Assembly: GCF_963576545.1 (NCBI RefSeq)
Contig: NC_083644.1
Span: 27,345,393-27,409,392, forward strand
Direction: 5' to 3'
DNA from: Limanda limanda
Lineage: Eukaryota > Chordata > Actinopteri > Pleuronectiformes > Pleuronectidae
Length of the DNA: 64,000 bases
The notes below the pieces were generated by a model. The model saw only the letters and a list, made by a program, of their open reading frames with translations, ran no database searches and was not told where the DNA came from. Position numbers and translations under genes: made by a program. Numbering within the stretch: the first letter of the stretch is position 1; every line of letters starts with the position of its first letter. This document shows, piece after piece, positions 46,799-58,047 of the stretch.

Positions 46799-47790
46799 GC
46801 ACAGGATGAATTTAATAATTCTTACTTATCCTCTTATTTATGCTCAATGTTAGTAACTTAGATATGGATGTGAACAGAGCCTTCTGCCACACTCATAATG
46901 CATAATTACGCATGTCTTTTGAAAGCTTACAGATTAGGGAAAAAAGTAGTTCAAGTGTGATGACCATCGGAAAAAAGACAAACATTTCCACAATGACAGG
47001 ACTGTTTTAGGAGAGGCTGTGCAAGTTGCAAAGTAACAAATTTGTTACTTTTGCCTCTTTCTCAAGAGACACCTTATCACAACCTCAATCACCACCAACA
47101 TGTTTGGTGTTGTCTGAAACTCTTGACTCGGGGCATGGGGAGCAAAAACGGGAATCAGTTGCAACAACTGATTGTTTTATCTCATGTAGCATGTCTCCTG
47201 GACAACAACTGATACCACTTATGAGCACAGAGCCATCTTCCTCACACACATCATTTCTGTATTGGCAAAACAATAGCTGAAAGTTGTTGGTGCTGCGACA
47301 GTAAGAATTGTTCTACAGAGGAAATATTTTTTGAGCAATGACAACTACACTGCTTTTTTTAGTCCTTTCTGAACACATGACAGCCACTACAACAATGCTT
47401 CAGATGCCATTGTTTATTTTCACTAATCCCTGAAGTGGGTCCCTGGCCTCTAATTGCGATGACATCTAGCAGGTCATGACTGACTGGTCTGGGGGCAATG
47501 TGTCCCCAGTCATCTGTCATGGCCAGATCGCAAATATTTATAGCTAAAATAACCTAATCTGAAACAATGACCATTTCATCGAGAAAATTGTAAAAAAGTC
47601 TATGAACTTCTTCGAACAGCCCTCTATGGTACAATTTAAAATCTTAATTTAAGGGTATTTTTGTAGATCAGCCCGCCAAATGCAAGGCATGCGCTAATTT
47701 AAAAAAAAAAAAAAAATGAAGAAAAAAAAAAGAAATTAAATTTGAAATTAAAAAAAAGAAAGAAAGTAAAACTGCCATCTCACTCTATGC
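46799..47790. other. Non-coding sequence with an A-rich patch
   Basis: An A-rich stretch lies at about 47,700-47,770. No credible gene. The 84-codon frame near 47,026 has no recognisable domain. Confidence 0.45.
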
Positions 47791-47850
47791 CAGTGATTCT
47801 CAAACTGGTTGGGCGCAGAGGCATAACAAGTGGGGCCCGCGACGGGGAGG
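47791..47850 (+). mobile_element. hAT-type element end
   Basis: CAGTGATTCTCAAACTGGTT followed by GGGCGCAGAGG is a familiar hAT terminus (CAGTGGTTCTCAAACTGG type). The partner end was not identified. Confidence 0.45.
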
Positions 47851-48290
47851 GGAAAATGTCTTGTCTTGCTCTTGGGTTCACAGTGAATGAAGGAGGACAT
47901 GGGGAGAGACCAGTGTGTATTTTAGGTCTGAAAACTCTGGCAGCTGACAGTATGAAACCCAACAAATTAAGAAGACACTAAGAAACTTTTCACCCCAGTC
48001 AGAAGTACAGACTGATAGAGGAATGTACTGATAAATGTCACCAAAAGTACTTCAATCAAGTTGAATCTAAGCAAAGTTGAAACAGATTAATAGGAATAAA
48101 TGTTGCATGTTTTAATACATCTGTTTCCTACCATCATTGTTGTGGAAATCATTGTTAATAATTATTGACATTGACATTGTATTGACAAATAATTAACATT
48201 GACGTGATCAGACATGTCTTCACATATATTATTATCATTATTAAAAGGTGATCTTTGCAACTTGGTTATTCAGGAAGTTTGTATCAAACA

Positions 48291-48357
48291 AGTAGCCCTT
48301 CAGACTACTCAGTATCTTTGAAGTAGCTCTCAGTTTCAAAAAGGCTGGTGACCCCTG
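48291..48357 (-). mobile_element. hAT-type element end (inverted)
   Basis: Read on the minus strand this begins CAGGGGTCACCAGCCTTTTT followed by GAAACTGAGAGCTACTTC, the terminus of a common fish hAT-type MITE. Confidence 0.6.
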
Positions 48358-48384
48358 CCCTACAGGCTACGCAAAGTGGTTCAG

Positions 48385-48512
48385 GTACGCATTGGTGTGC
48401 ACGGAGCCCCGGGGGGCTGGAATCCCACCTCAGCCAGCGGGCGCCGGCCCTCACCTTCACTTTCAATGCGTTCGTCAGACTCCTAGGTCCATGTTCCAAG
48501 ACAGGTCGGACC
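48385..48512 (-). pseudogene. 28S rRNA-derived fragment
   Basis: Read on the minus strand the segment gives GACCTGTCTTGGAACATGGA, CCTAGGAGTCTGACGAACGC, then GAAGGTGAGGGCCGGCGCCC and GCTGAGGTGGGATTCCAG. This follows the sense sequence of vertebrate 28S rRNA around the end of the D2 region (GACCCGTCTTGAAACACGGA, CCAAGGAGTC, GAAGGTGAAGGGC, GAGGTGGGATCCC). Several differences are C-to-T/G-to-A at former CpGs, as expected of a methylated non-functional copy. A variable stretch is deleted. It lies between two hAT ends (48,357 and 48,668), so it is probably cargo or part of a repeat. Confidence 0.75.
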
Positions 48513-48555
48513 CCTCTGTTATGTTGGTTCATGTTGGTATCTGCCGCTGCCACGT

Positions 48556-48572
48556 CCCCCCCCCCCCCCCCC
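48556..48572. repeat. Poly-C run
   Basis: Seventeen C in a row, between the 28S-like fragment and a GGCGGCGGCGG patch. Confidence 0.95.
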
Positions 48573-48667
48573 ACCCTGAGCAACTCAACGTCGTCCAGGG
48601 CGGAAGGGCGTGGCGGCGGCGGTGAAAAAAAAACGGGGGGTACGAAGCTATTATGCTATGATTTTAC

Positions 48668-48737
48668 TGGTCTGGCCCACTTGAGATCAAAGTGGACAGT
48701 ATGTGGCCCCATAACTAAAATGGGTTTGACACCCCTG
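48668..48737 (-). mobile_element. hAT-type element end (inverted)
   Basis: Read on the minus strand it begins CAGGGGTGTCAAACCCATTT followed by TAGTTATGGGGCCACATAC, a familiar hAT terminus. Confidence 0.6.
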
Positions 48738-50994
48738 CTCTAAACTCTAAACTAAATTCTCAAAGATTAATTTATATCTCATCGTACTCTCCACTTGTTG
48801 TGCAACAAAATAGAAATGAGTTTCATCCGTCAATAGATGTTTCTCATAATTCAATTTAAATTAGTCATTTCAATTTAGGCAGATGGTAACGTTGCTCTGT
48901 GACATTTTTTGTGTCATGACTGACACTAATGCATTCTGTGTCACCTACTGAGTTTAATCCCATCCTCCCATCTATTTGGACGCCTGTAGTGCAGCAACGC
49001 TGGGTTAACAAAATAAACCGAACTCTGCCTCCGATTAATCTATTCTGGTCTCAGGTTTGCACAGATTAACAGATTGCATTAAATCTGTGATCTGGCAGGG
49101 ATGTCCAAGTAAGCAGCAGCTGTTGAGCTCTCAAGCTTTCGGGACAATATAGCCAATTGATCTGATAGTAGGGATGGGTACTGAATTGATTCCCAAAATA
49201 ATTATGAATGTTGTTTCTATGTAACTGTATTACATGTATTTTCTATCATATTGAGTGGTTTTTAATAATTCAAATAACCTAACTGATTTAATTCAATAGA
49301 GTTACACTTATTTATAAATATATATAGATACATTAAATACACAACCTATTTAATCAAAACATCGGTCCTGGCTTAAATTTGTCAAAAATCTGTGCGTTCG
49401 CAAACAAGGTGGTGCTAAAAAGATGCTGGGAAATGGTTATCCTCACCAAAATGGACATATTCATTTAGGATTTTGTTTAAACTGTAGCCGACGGGTGATT
49501 TAGGTGAAAAAGGGTGACCACTGAGAGTGTGAGTTGTTGATTGTCCTCTCTTATTTCTGTGATATATGTCAACATTTAATCTGTGTCTAATAAAGACTGC
49601 ATATGAAGATGGAAGACAAGACAGCTCCCAAAAGAGAAGCCAAATCATCTTGATCATCTCCTGGTGATGAGAAATTCTTACAAACTAACACACTGAACTA
49701 CATTATTCCTGCTAGATATCAGCATGTTAGCATTGTCACTGTATGCATGTTGCCATGCTGATCTCCATAATTAATTTACACCAAATTATCAAATGATCAT
49801 TCAAATTCACATGTAATGAGCATGCCAATGTCACAAGAACTGCAAAATGTCAACTATGTAGTTGGTTGCATAGCTGCAAAAAATAATATGAACAATGAAC
49901 AGCAATTAGAGCAGGGATTTCTTCTCCTGACTGACAACAAGGTGGAGTTGCTATAAGATATTAGTGGGTCTCATTGTCCCTGGAAGTCACAATTTCTGGC
50001 CGATCAGGCTAAAATGCAACCCCCAGAGGTTTTTTTTACTAAAACATGGCCGGTGGCATATACAAAATTTGAGGGGATCTACAACTCATCATTGTGTGAT
50101 GCCTGGTATAAATGTGAAGATGCTATTGTGTTTCAAAACAAAAAAATAATACTGTGTATGCAGCCATAGCTTCACAGAGCTGACTGTGAAGTTGGCTGCT
50201 CTGTCTGAAACTTGCTTTCACCCCTTCACTCTACCCGTTACAATTAACACAAAGTCATTTACTCTTTAGTGAGAAAAAAAATTGAGTTTTCACCAACAAA
50301 TCCAATCATACATTTTCTGTCGAAAAACTGCACAAAGTAATTTGCTCTGCGGATTGCTTGCAGAAAAATGTGTACATGCCATGGAAAATGTATTAAAAAG
50401 AAGAATCTTATAATTGGTCGGCACCTTCATACGCAGAATTTAAAGTGATTTTAGACACAGCCTTAGTCTTGTTTTATTTATGTTTTTTTCTTTCCCTTCA
50501 CACAACCCCTCAGATTTTTTGTGGCTCTTTGAGGGGAGCTTGAACCGAAGGTTGAAAACCAATAGATTTACTAAAGTATAATATAAATGTAGGTGTAACA
50601 GGTCTCGCTGCTACCAGTGGGTTCCCTCGTCATTGATATGCTCGGAATTGTGAGATCGTACACAAACGATTAGTTTGATGGAGTGCTTTCACTTACACAC
50701 ACACACCCACACAAAAACACCTTTACGAGTAAGGAGGGTTTACAAGGACCTTTTTCCCATACCAGTTCAAATCACCCACCTTCCCCCTTGTCCTAGACAT
50801 ATTTAACAAGCACTAAAATCGTCCAACAAAAAGGGGGGAAATCCCACTATTTGCTTCATCCTGGCTCACTTAAATTTTTTCCCCAATGAAAGGAATCATA
50901 ATAATTTGAGAATCTGAGAAACCTATAAAAAGCCTCAAAGTCGACCCTCTGCTCACAAGAGTTAAAAAAATGGAAAGAAGGATCAGGTCCTATA
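48738..50994. other. Non-coding sequence, nothing firmly recognised
   Basis: No credible gene. AT-rich with scattered short simple repeats. Confidence 0.4.
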
Positions 50995-51194
50995 TGAAAA
51001 AAAAAGAGACTCGACTCCAAAGCGATCGCTTCACGGCGCTAGGCAGCCTTGGCGTGGCGCGGCGCTTCAGCGTCCGGTGTGAACCGCACAAAGGTTTAAC
51101 ATGGGGGTGGATGGGAGCCAGTTGGCTTTTAAGGCTTGGCGCTGCGCATACATGTCGATTTGGCATCGCTTCCGCGTCCGGTGTGAACCCGGCG
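50995..51194. mobile_element. MITE related to the one in the histone H3 fragment
   Basis: Its right end GCTTCCGCGTCCGGTGTGAA followed by CCCGGCG is the inverted copy of the left end of the MITE at 45,977. Its left part aligns with 46,425-46,548. A second, internal copy of the end motif (GCTTCAGCGTCCGGTGTGAA) lies at 51,063-51,082. The left boundary is not clear. Confidence 0.6.
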
Positions 51195-51758
51195 TTAGTT
51201 GGAAGGGCTTGTGGGAGATGGAAGCAAGCTGATACAGCTGCGAGCTTGTCAGGTCTCTTTTCCTGAAAGCCTTGAGTGTCATTTTTTAAACATCCCCAGC
51301 TAGACTTATATTAAAGATAACTTGATATGTGCAAGTCACTCTGGCCGGTTCTGCATACGTTTCTGGTGACTCCTAGGTTTTCACAGGCTTCAGTTGATGT
51401 TGGGGGGAAAGCTGTACATCCTGTGCAAATGGTTTGGTAGCTGGTTTGCAGAACTTTGTTTTTTTTCAAAGCAGCAATAGCATTGTTGGCGACACTTACT
51501 TGTAAAGGCCAGCGACTAAACAGAGACTCAGCGGCAGTTTAATGACAGGTTTGGGTAATTTACCAGATAATCAATTCACATAGAAAAAGTATAAATAGGT
51601 GCAAGGCAAAAAATCCAAAGTCAAGGCAAAGGGTCATACGAGGGATCAATAATGCTGGAATGCATGTCACAAAGGTACAATACAATCGGTCAATAAGGAC
51701 CTAATTAGCAAACTAAACACAAGTTAGTAAAGAGATACAGATGAAACAGATGAGGCAA
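51195..51758. other. Non-coding sequence, nothing recognised
   Basis: No credible gene or element end. Confidence 0.4.
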
Positions 51759-52394
51759 TCAAGGAAAAAGTAAATTGACATAACAGTTACAGGAGGGGGT
51801 GATTTCAAAATTAAAAAAAAAGGAGTGAGTCCAAAAATAGCACATAATAACTTGCCCATTCTTTTTCACTGGGTCTTGTGAATCAGCCAGCTGCTTTTTT
51901 AAAGAATTTCCCAGTTTCAGAGTAATACTTGGTGTGCAGTACGAGGGCTTCTCTTCATCATACCTGGCAACATCTTTAACAGCCTTGATCACTTTGTCTT
52001 TTTTTTCCCTAAGCCGAACAAGAGCCTGACCATTTCCCAAACCTCATTTCTCCATGTGCTCAAATTCTGTTGGATGATTGCCATGTTTATTATAGAGGGA
52101 CTGACATAGCTTTAGAATTAGAAAGTAATTTCGAGCTACAGATGCTATGTCATCTTGCTTCATCATACCTATGATATTCCATACTTCAAGAGAAATTGCC
52201 TGTGAGGATGTAAACCCAGCAACATCAGCCAGAGCAAAGGCCCTGCTGATTGCATCAGTGTCTATGTCTGTCTTTGAAGGGCATCTACCCAATGGCACCA
52301 CAGCTCGTTTGAACAAACATGCCTTTACAGTACACACAGTAAAAGCATCTACAATTTTGCCTCCAGTGGGTAGTTTGATCTTCTTGATCTTCAA
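51759..52394 (-). pseudogene. Unidentified protein-coding remnant, probably transposon-borne
   Basis: On the minus strand a frame of about 117 codons (52,394-52,044; contains LPTGGKIVDAFTVCTVKACL, AISRAFALADVAGFTSSQAI, EVWNIIGMMKQDDIAS, HPTEFEHMEK) meets a TGA at 52,046-52,044 and then continues in the same frame (NGQALVRLREKKDKVIKAVK, VARYDEEKPSYCTPSITLKL) to 51,759. Composition and codon spread look protein-like and not random, and the two parts read as one protein broken by a single stop. I do not recognise the family. The right neighbour is a palindromic repeat (52,440-53,040) that contains a start-and-donor motif on the same strand (ATGAAGCAGCCG|GTAAGT, ATG at 53,070). That could be the first exon of the same gene. 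Confidence 0.5.
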
Positions 52395-52439
52395 CTTTTT
52401 CGCTCTTTAGAATGCTTAGAGAAGAAGAATGCTAAGTTA

Positions 52440-53040
52440 CTGTCGTTTGTTGAAGAATCAGTAGAAATAGTGTCCACCACGGTCCACAGCTGTACCAATC
52501 TTAAGGAGGTTGGTTTGTATTGTTTTGGAGTTTCCTGTGTCTTCCTCCACTCTTCCTGCTGACCTGCTCTCACTTTAACTAATAAAAACAAACACTTATC
52601 ACCTAATAAGTTATTAAGACCTGATCAGTTCATCACATTAACTTTGTTTTTGTTTGTTTTGCTCCAGGCTTAATGAGGCTGCATTTAAACATCATGAAAA
52701 ATAGGTATTCAACATTTTGTGCACTTCTTACAAAACGGGATGTGACATGCACAGTCAGGACTCAGTGTTAAAGTGAATGTAGGCTCCGTATACATGATCT
52801 GGATTTATGATGTTTAAATGCAGCCTCATAAACTATGGAGCGAATCAAACAAACACTAAGTTACTTCATGTACTGATCAGGTCCTGATAACGGATTAGTG
52901 TTTTAGTTAAAGTGAGAGCAGGTCAGCAGGAGAGTGGAGAAGGACACATGAAGCTCCAGCACGAGACAAACCAACTGCAGCTTCTGCTCTGATGATGAAG
53001 CAGCTGTGACCAGAGAGAAACTCTCTATTTTCACTGTTTC
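52440..53040. mobile_element. Large palindromic element (long inverted repeat)
   Basis: The arms 52,440-52,698 and 52,805-53,040 are inverted copies. From the centre outward they share GAGGCTGCATTTAAACATCA, CTGATCAG, ACTTTAACTAA, GACCTGCTCTCACTTT and GTCTT/GTCCTT…CACTCT. The centre is about 105 bases. One arm plus the centre is homologous to 43,014-43,230, so the unit is dispersed. The right arm continues into a minus-strand ATG followed by a good splice donor at 53,058. Confidence 0.7.
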
Positions 53041-53070
53041 CACAACAAAGTCACTTACCGGCTGCTTCAT

Positions 53071-54659
53071 GGTGACGCTCCCTTCAAACCACTGTGTGTG
53101 TCGCTGTGAGTGAGGGCGGGGCCCCGGGGCCTGTGTGTGTATGTGCGCTGTTTGGGAGCACACACACACACACAAATTACTGCCCGCTCCTAGTATTTAA
53201 CATGATGGCCTGATAAGATAATGATATAAAAAATTTACATTCAGGTCATCGTTCAATGAACGTCGTGAACTTCTACACACTACCTACTAACTAACTACTA
53301 ACACTCGCGATTGAAGTTAACAGACAGTGGAATTTTTAAATATTGATCAGAAACCAGAAGACACTCAATGCCAGTATAAAAACTCTGCGCTGTAATTGCA
53401 GCGCGACTCACACCCACTGTGTGGCACGGCTACTTGCGTCCCATCAGCGTAGCTTCGACGCAGAAGCATGAATTGGGCTAAAGAATCAAGTTTATAGCCT
53501 GGGTGGAGAAACAGAAGATGCTGTTACATTTAGAATGTTTAACTGTGTGGAAAGACAGTAATGGAGGAAAGATGCAAACAATCCAGAAACTGTTTTACAT
53601 CGCAGTTTATGTAGCCGCTCGTATCTGTTATGACGTCTCATCATGTTCTGCACATTAAAAATATATTTAAAAAAATATTTTATACACTATTTTTCTGTGT
53701 TTAAATACATGTCTCATGTGGCATGTTTTCTCTAATATCATTAAAAAATGTATCTAAATCAAAACATTATTATCATAATTAGATACACCTTCTATAATTC
53801 TGAGAGGTAAAATAATATAGTAATGTAAAAACTCAATCCAGAAACGTAGCACATAAGCGTCTGTATAATTTTGGCCTGCAAATCTATCTGAAGCATTTTG
53901 TCAAGATGTTACACTCTCAGACAATGAATCTCCCAGAAATCTTTCGTGATTCCTCTCCTTCTCTTTCTCTTTCAGCCTCATCTGATATTTGTCGAGCTCT
54001 TGTGTCATCAGGCCCTGCCATATGCATCTCCAAGATGATAGCCACAAGGCAAATCACTGGCTCTCCCACTGGGATGAAAATGAAAAAAGATTGCTGGAAA
54101 ACGAAGGAGCAAATCCAAATTCTTTCCCAGAGTAATCTACTGTCTCTCTCCAGCCCATGCAGTCTGGTATAAACAAAGTTATGGAAAAATACTTCTTGAC
54201 AGGAAAGTAGGTCAGCTGAAAATGGGCAAAAAAGAACAAACAATGGAAAAACAACAAAAACCTAGCGTAATAAACAAAAATAGTCTTGACACTTATATCA
54301 AATTGCAATAACACCTCCAACTGATTTCTTTGCTTATCTTATGATTTATTTTTTGTATTATTGTCCATACAGTCTGCATTGTTTCTGATTTCTGTCTGTG
54401 ATTCAAAGGTTATGCTCCAGCTTGATGAGCACTGAAGTGGTTCTTGACTACATTTATATCATGAGTGTGAGCTACTTAACACAGTGTTATACATAGTGAT
54501 AAACAGCGCAACACTGATAATAGTTCAACGGACTAAAAAGAATCTCCACTGCTATAACCGTTACTGAGATATGGTTGACGGAAAGGAAAGTTTTCAAGTT
54601 GAGGTCAATGATGTCAGACTAAAACACTCAGGTTCAGGCTCGCTGACTCTCACCAGGAA
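53071..54659. other. Non-coding sequence, nothing firmly recognised
   Basis: A GC-rich patch (53,100-53,140) with TG/CA runs, then AT-rich sequence. The frames at 53,906-54,320 overlap on both strands and have no recognisable domain. Confidence 0.4.
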
Positions 54660-54866
54660 GCTTCCTTATAGCTACATCTCCACAGCAGGAACTTTCCCCA
54701 GATGCAGTAACTCCATGCATTAAAACCACAGGGACCAGGGTCTAAAATAAGCTACAAGAACATCTTTTACCACCCCACAATGTACTAAGGATTAAGTACT
54801 CTTTGAAAGTACAGGAACTTTTGGGTTGGAGATGGCTGTGCTTAAGATGTCTGATTAGCCGAGGAC
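54660..54866. repeat. Dispersed teleost repeat (unclassified)
   Basis: The words AGGAACTTTCCCCAGATGCA, AAACCACAGGGACCAGGGTC and AAGTACAGGAACTTTTGGGT, then TTGGAGATGGCTGTGCTTAA, are ones I remember from a common fish interspersed repeat. A 20-base T-run follows (54,867-54,886). Confidence 0.4.
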
Positions 54867-54886
54867 TTTTTTTTTTTTTTTTTTTT

Positions 54887-57775
54887 AAGTTTTGTATTTC
54901 AGCTGGTCCAAAAAACCTTGTAAACGCTGTTTTCCTGCTTTGAATGTATTCATGTGTTTTGCATACGCTTTCAACATTTTCTTTTTTTCCTCACCAATAG
55001 CAGTACAATTGGAATCCACACCATCGTTACTGTTGTTGTTGTGTTGCTCCATTTACGCAACATCACCATTGTTGTATAGTCTTCTCTATTACTGCGGCTG
55101 TTGGACTGGAGTGGAAAAACCTGTCCAAGCCGACCGTTGTTCACACATTAACATTAACATTTGTCTAATATCCACTGGTCTTTACACCGTGGTAGAAACA
55201 CAGACGAACAATGGTGTGTTCCATTAAAAATCCCTGGAATTAAAATGTATTTATGATGGCTTATGATGGTGACAATTCACAGAAGAAGCAGGAAGTGCCC
55301 TGTCAGTCCCCTTTGTACCAAACAATTCCACCAAACAGTTGATCACCCAGTCACTCGAGGGACTGGAGTAATGTATTGACCTGCAGCAGCAGTCAATGTG
55401 CACACGCTTGTGTCTGTATGAGACAGGTTGAGTGACACGCTATTTAAGTGAGGGGGCATTTGTAAGACAGAATGGGTGAGTAAGTCTGAGTTTGCATGTG
55501 CGTGTGCATGCATCCACATGTGTGTCTTCAGGCTAAGTCTGTGAGTGGCCAGATGTAAGTAAAGACATTGGCTGTGTCCAAAATAACCCACTCATTCACT
55601 AAACCCTACTTTACTGTATAGGGTCTTCTACAATATGTACAGGACAATAGTGAGCTCATCAGAAAAATAAATAAAGTCTTCAGATACTACTCTGCCAACA
55701 TTGTCACAGAATTATCACTTACAGCTACAATAACCCTGGCTAGTATAAAACCCCACAATACATTTTTAATATTTATTTGACACTACATTACACTACTTTT
55801 AGCCCAAAAGAAGATGTTGATTGATAATCTTTAAATGTAGAAGTATACGTGTTTGCTTCAGTTTGGGCTGTAAGGCTCTGCTCATAGTTCTGGCTGTTCT
55901 TGCTGTCCTCGCTCCTCTCGTCACTCTGCAGAAAGTGCAATGCATGATGGTGTATATTGCTTGGTGAGTGACCATCACATCATTTTTCATGATGCATTAT
56001 GGTAAATGATAAGTGCACTATATAGGCTATAAAAAGCAGCTAAACATTAGAATACCACTATAAAATTGCAAACTCACAATATAGAGGACAGAGGAGGCAG
56101 AGGAAGTCTGGGTACAGTCCGTCGCCACTCAGGAAACATGAACACACACACACACACAATACAATCTACATTTACTTGCAGGGATTGGAATAGAATTTTC
56201 ATCCGAGACTGGTTCAATTAAAAAACAATCAGAAAATGATCAAAGAAAAAGATAGAGATAACAGTGACAATTATTGTGATCATATAAAATTTATGAATAA
56301 TTTGTGACTTGAGGTTTGGTTATCAATCTGTTATTTTTAAAGCACACTGACTTCACCAAAGAAAATATAAAGGTTTTATGATTATGACTTAGTATCTAAT
56401 AATTATCAGACCCAAATCCCATAAATATGAGGTCCTGGTCAAAAGTCAAAAGTTTTTCTAGCTGTTATGAACAGCCAAGCTCGAATGAGGATTGAAAGGA
56501 GAGAGAAGGGTGAGCCACAGTAATTATTCAGATGGGGATAAGTATTTATGTTAAGAAAGAAAAAAGAGAGCTTGAGAGACATATTCACACCCATCCATGC
56601 TTTCTCACCTCTGTCGTGTGTTATTTTTGGATTATTTCAGAAAGTTGCAGACGATGCTGTACAAAGATCATCTCACTCCAATGTGGCAAATGTGTGTCAG
56701 ACCGTGGTTTCACATTCTGTCTGAAAGGCACTAGCCTACGTTTGAAGGTGACTGTTCAAGAGGACAGATGCTGCACACCGCGGTGACAATATTATGCTGT
56801 TACACCGATTCCACTGCTACAGAAAAACAGCTCAGGTCCAAGTTTATTTGCTGCCAACTGTTACAGAGCAAACACTGAAGTAGCAAGCTGGGGCCTGTTC
56901 CAGAAAGTGGGCTTAGGTGAAAATATTACATTTGATAACAGTGAGATGAGGAAAAAACTCTTCTAATTCCAAAAACTGAAATAACCTCTAAGTCAGTCAA
57001 TGCGGTAACTTACTCTGAACCTTTTTTTTATTTTTCATAAACGCACCCTTTGTCTCCTCCGGCCCCAGCCTGAAGGGGCCTCTGACACGGCACTTTATTT
57101 CCACAGCATATCAATCATAAAATAAAAAAATCAAGTGGACATTGGTTTGTTACCTGCCTTTAATAATTGTATCATCAATCAGTGATTGCTGTAAAGTACA
57201 ATCTCATTCAAATATTACACATTGTGGCTGCTCAACATCTGTACATTATGTTTATAAATATGAGGCTGTCTTTTCTAGTTCCAGACCAACACAGCTCTCA
57301 TTTTTCCCATCCAGCACCCACATTGTTTTAACTACAAATATACCTGCGAGCATGTGAGCTCCCATGGGTGTGATGTCCTTGAAATGAGGTGTGATCAGAC
57401 GCATTGTTGACACATCGCTCTTTTGAAGCAGTGATTGTGCGATTCACCAACAAGACCAAGTCAGTGTCAGTGGTGCAATGTTTCACGGTTATTTAAAGGA
57501 CATGTCGACATTATCATTCTGCAATGAAGGAAACACATTCTGGCTTTGTTACATTTCTTTGGACCGATCCCAATTATCTTGGGCAACACACCCCAGGATG
57601 CAGAGATAGTGCCTCTGCAAAATACTGTCAAGGGGAACTTGTGTTGGTGAAGCATTCATTAATAGACTCTCACAATCATGCGCCTCGCACTATGGCTGAA
57701 TTTTTATTGTGGTTAAGAAACAGAAATATATCCTATGCATTAACACTAAAACCATAGTTGTCATGATGTGGTTGG
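54887..57775. other. Non-coding sequence, nothing firmly recognised
   Basis: No credible gene. A short CA run lies at about 56,141-56,158. The phrase GGGGCCTGTTCCAGAAAGTG at about 56,891 resembles a dispersed repeat. Confidence 0.4.
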
Positions 57776-58047
57776 CAGTGTTGGGGAGTAACGGAATACA
57801 TGTACCGGCGTTACGTATTTAGAATACAAATTATGAGTAACTGTATTCCGTTACAGTTACAATTTAAATAGATGGTATTCAAAATACAGTTACATTGTTG
57901 AAATCAATGGATTACATGACGGTACTTCTCTGTTTCACGAGTTTATTCACTCTCTAAATAAATTAAGGCGACATGATGCATTTCCCAGAAGCCCCAAAGT
58001 GAAAAAAACGTATGAAAATGAGCTATTTGCGTGATCAGTAGCTGATA

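Noticed and set aside
52903..53175. 90-codon minus-strand frame starting in a CA repeat.
   Set aside because: It begins in simple sequence and reads through a strong splice donor at 53,058 into the palindrome arm; only the short ATG-to-donor part may be real.
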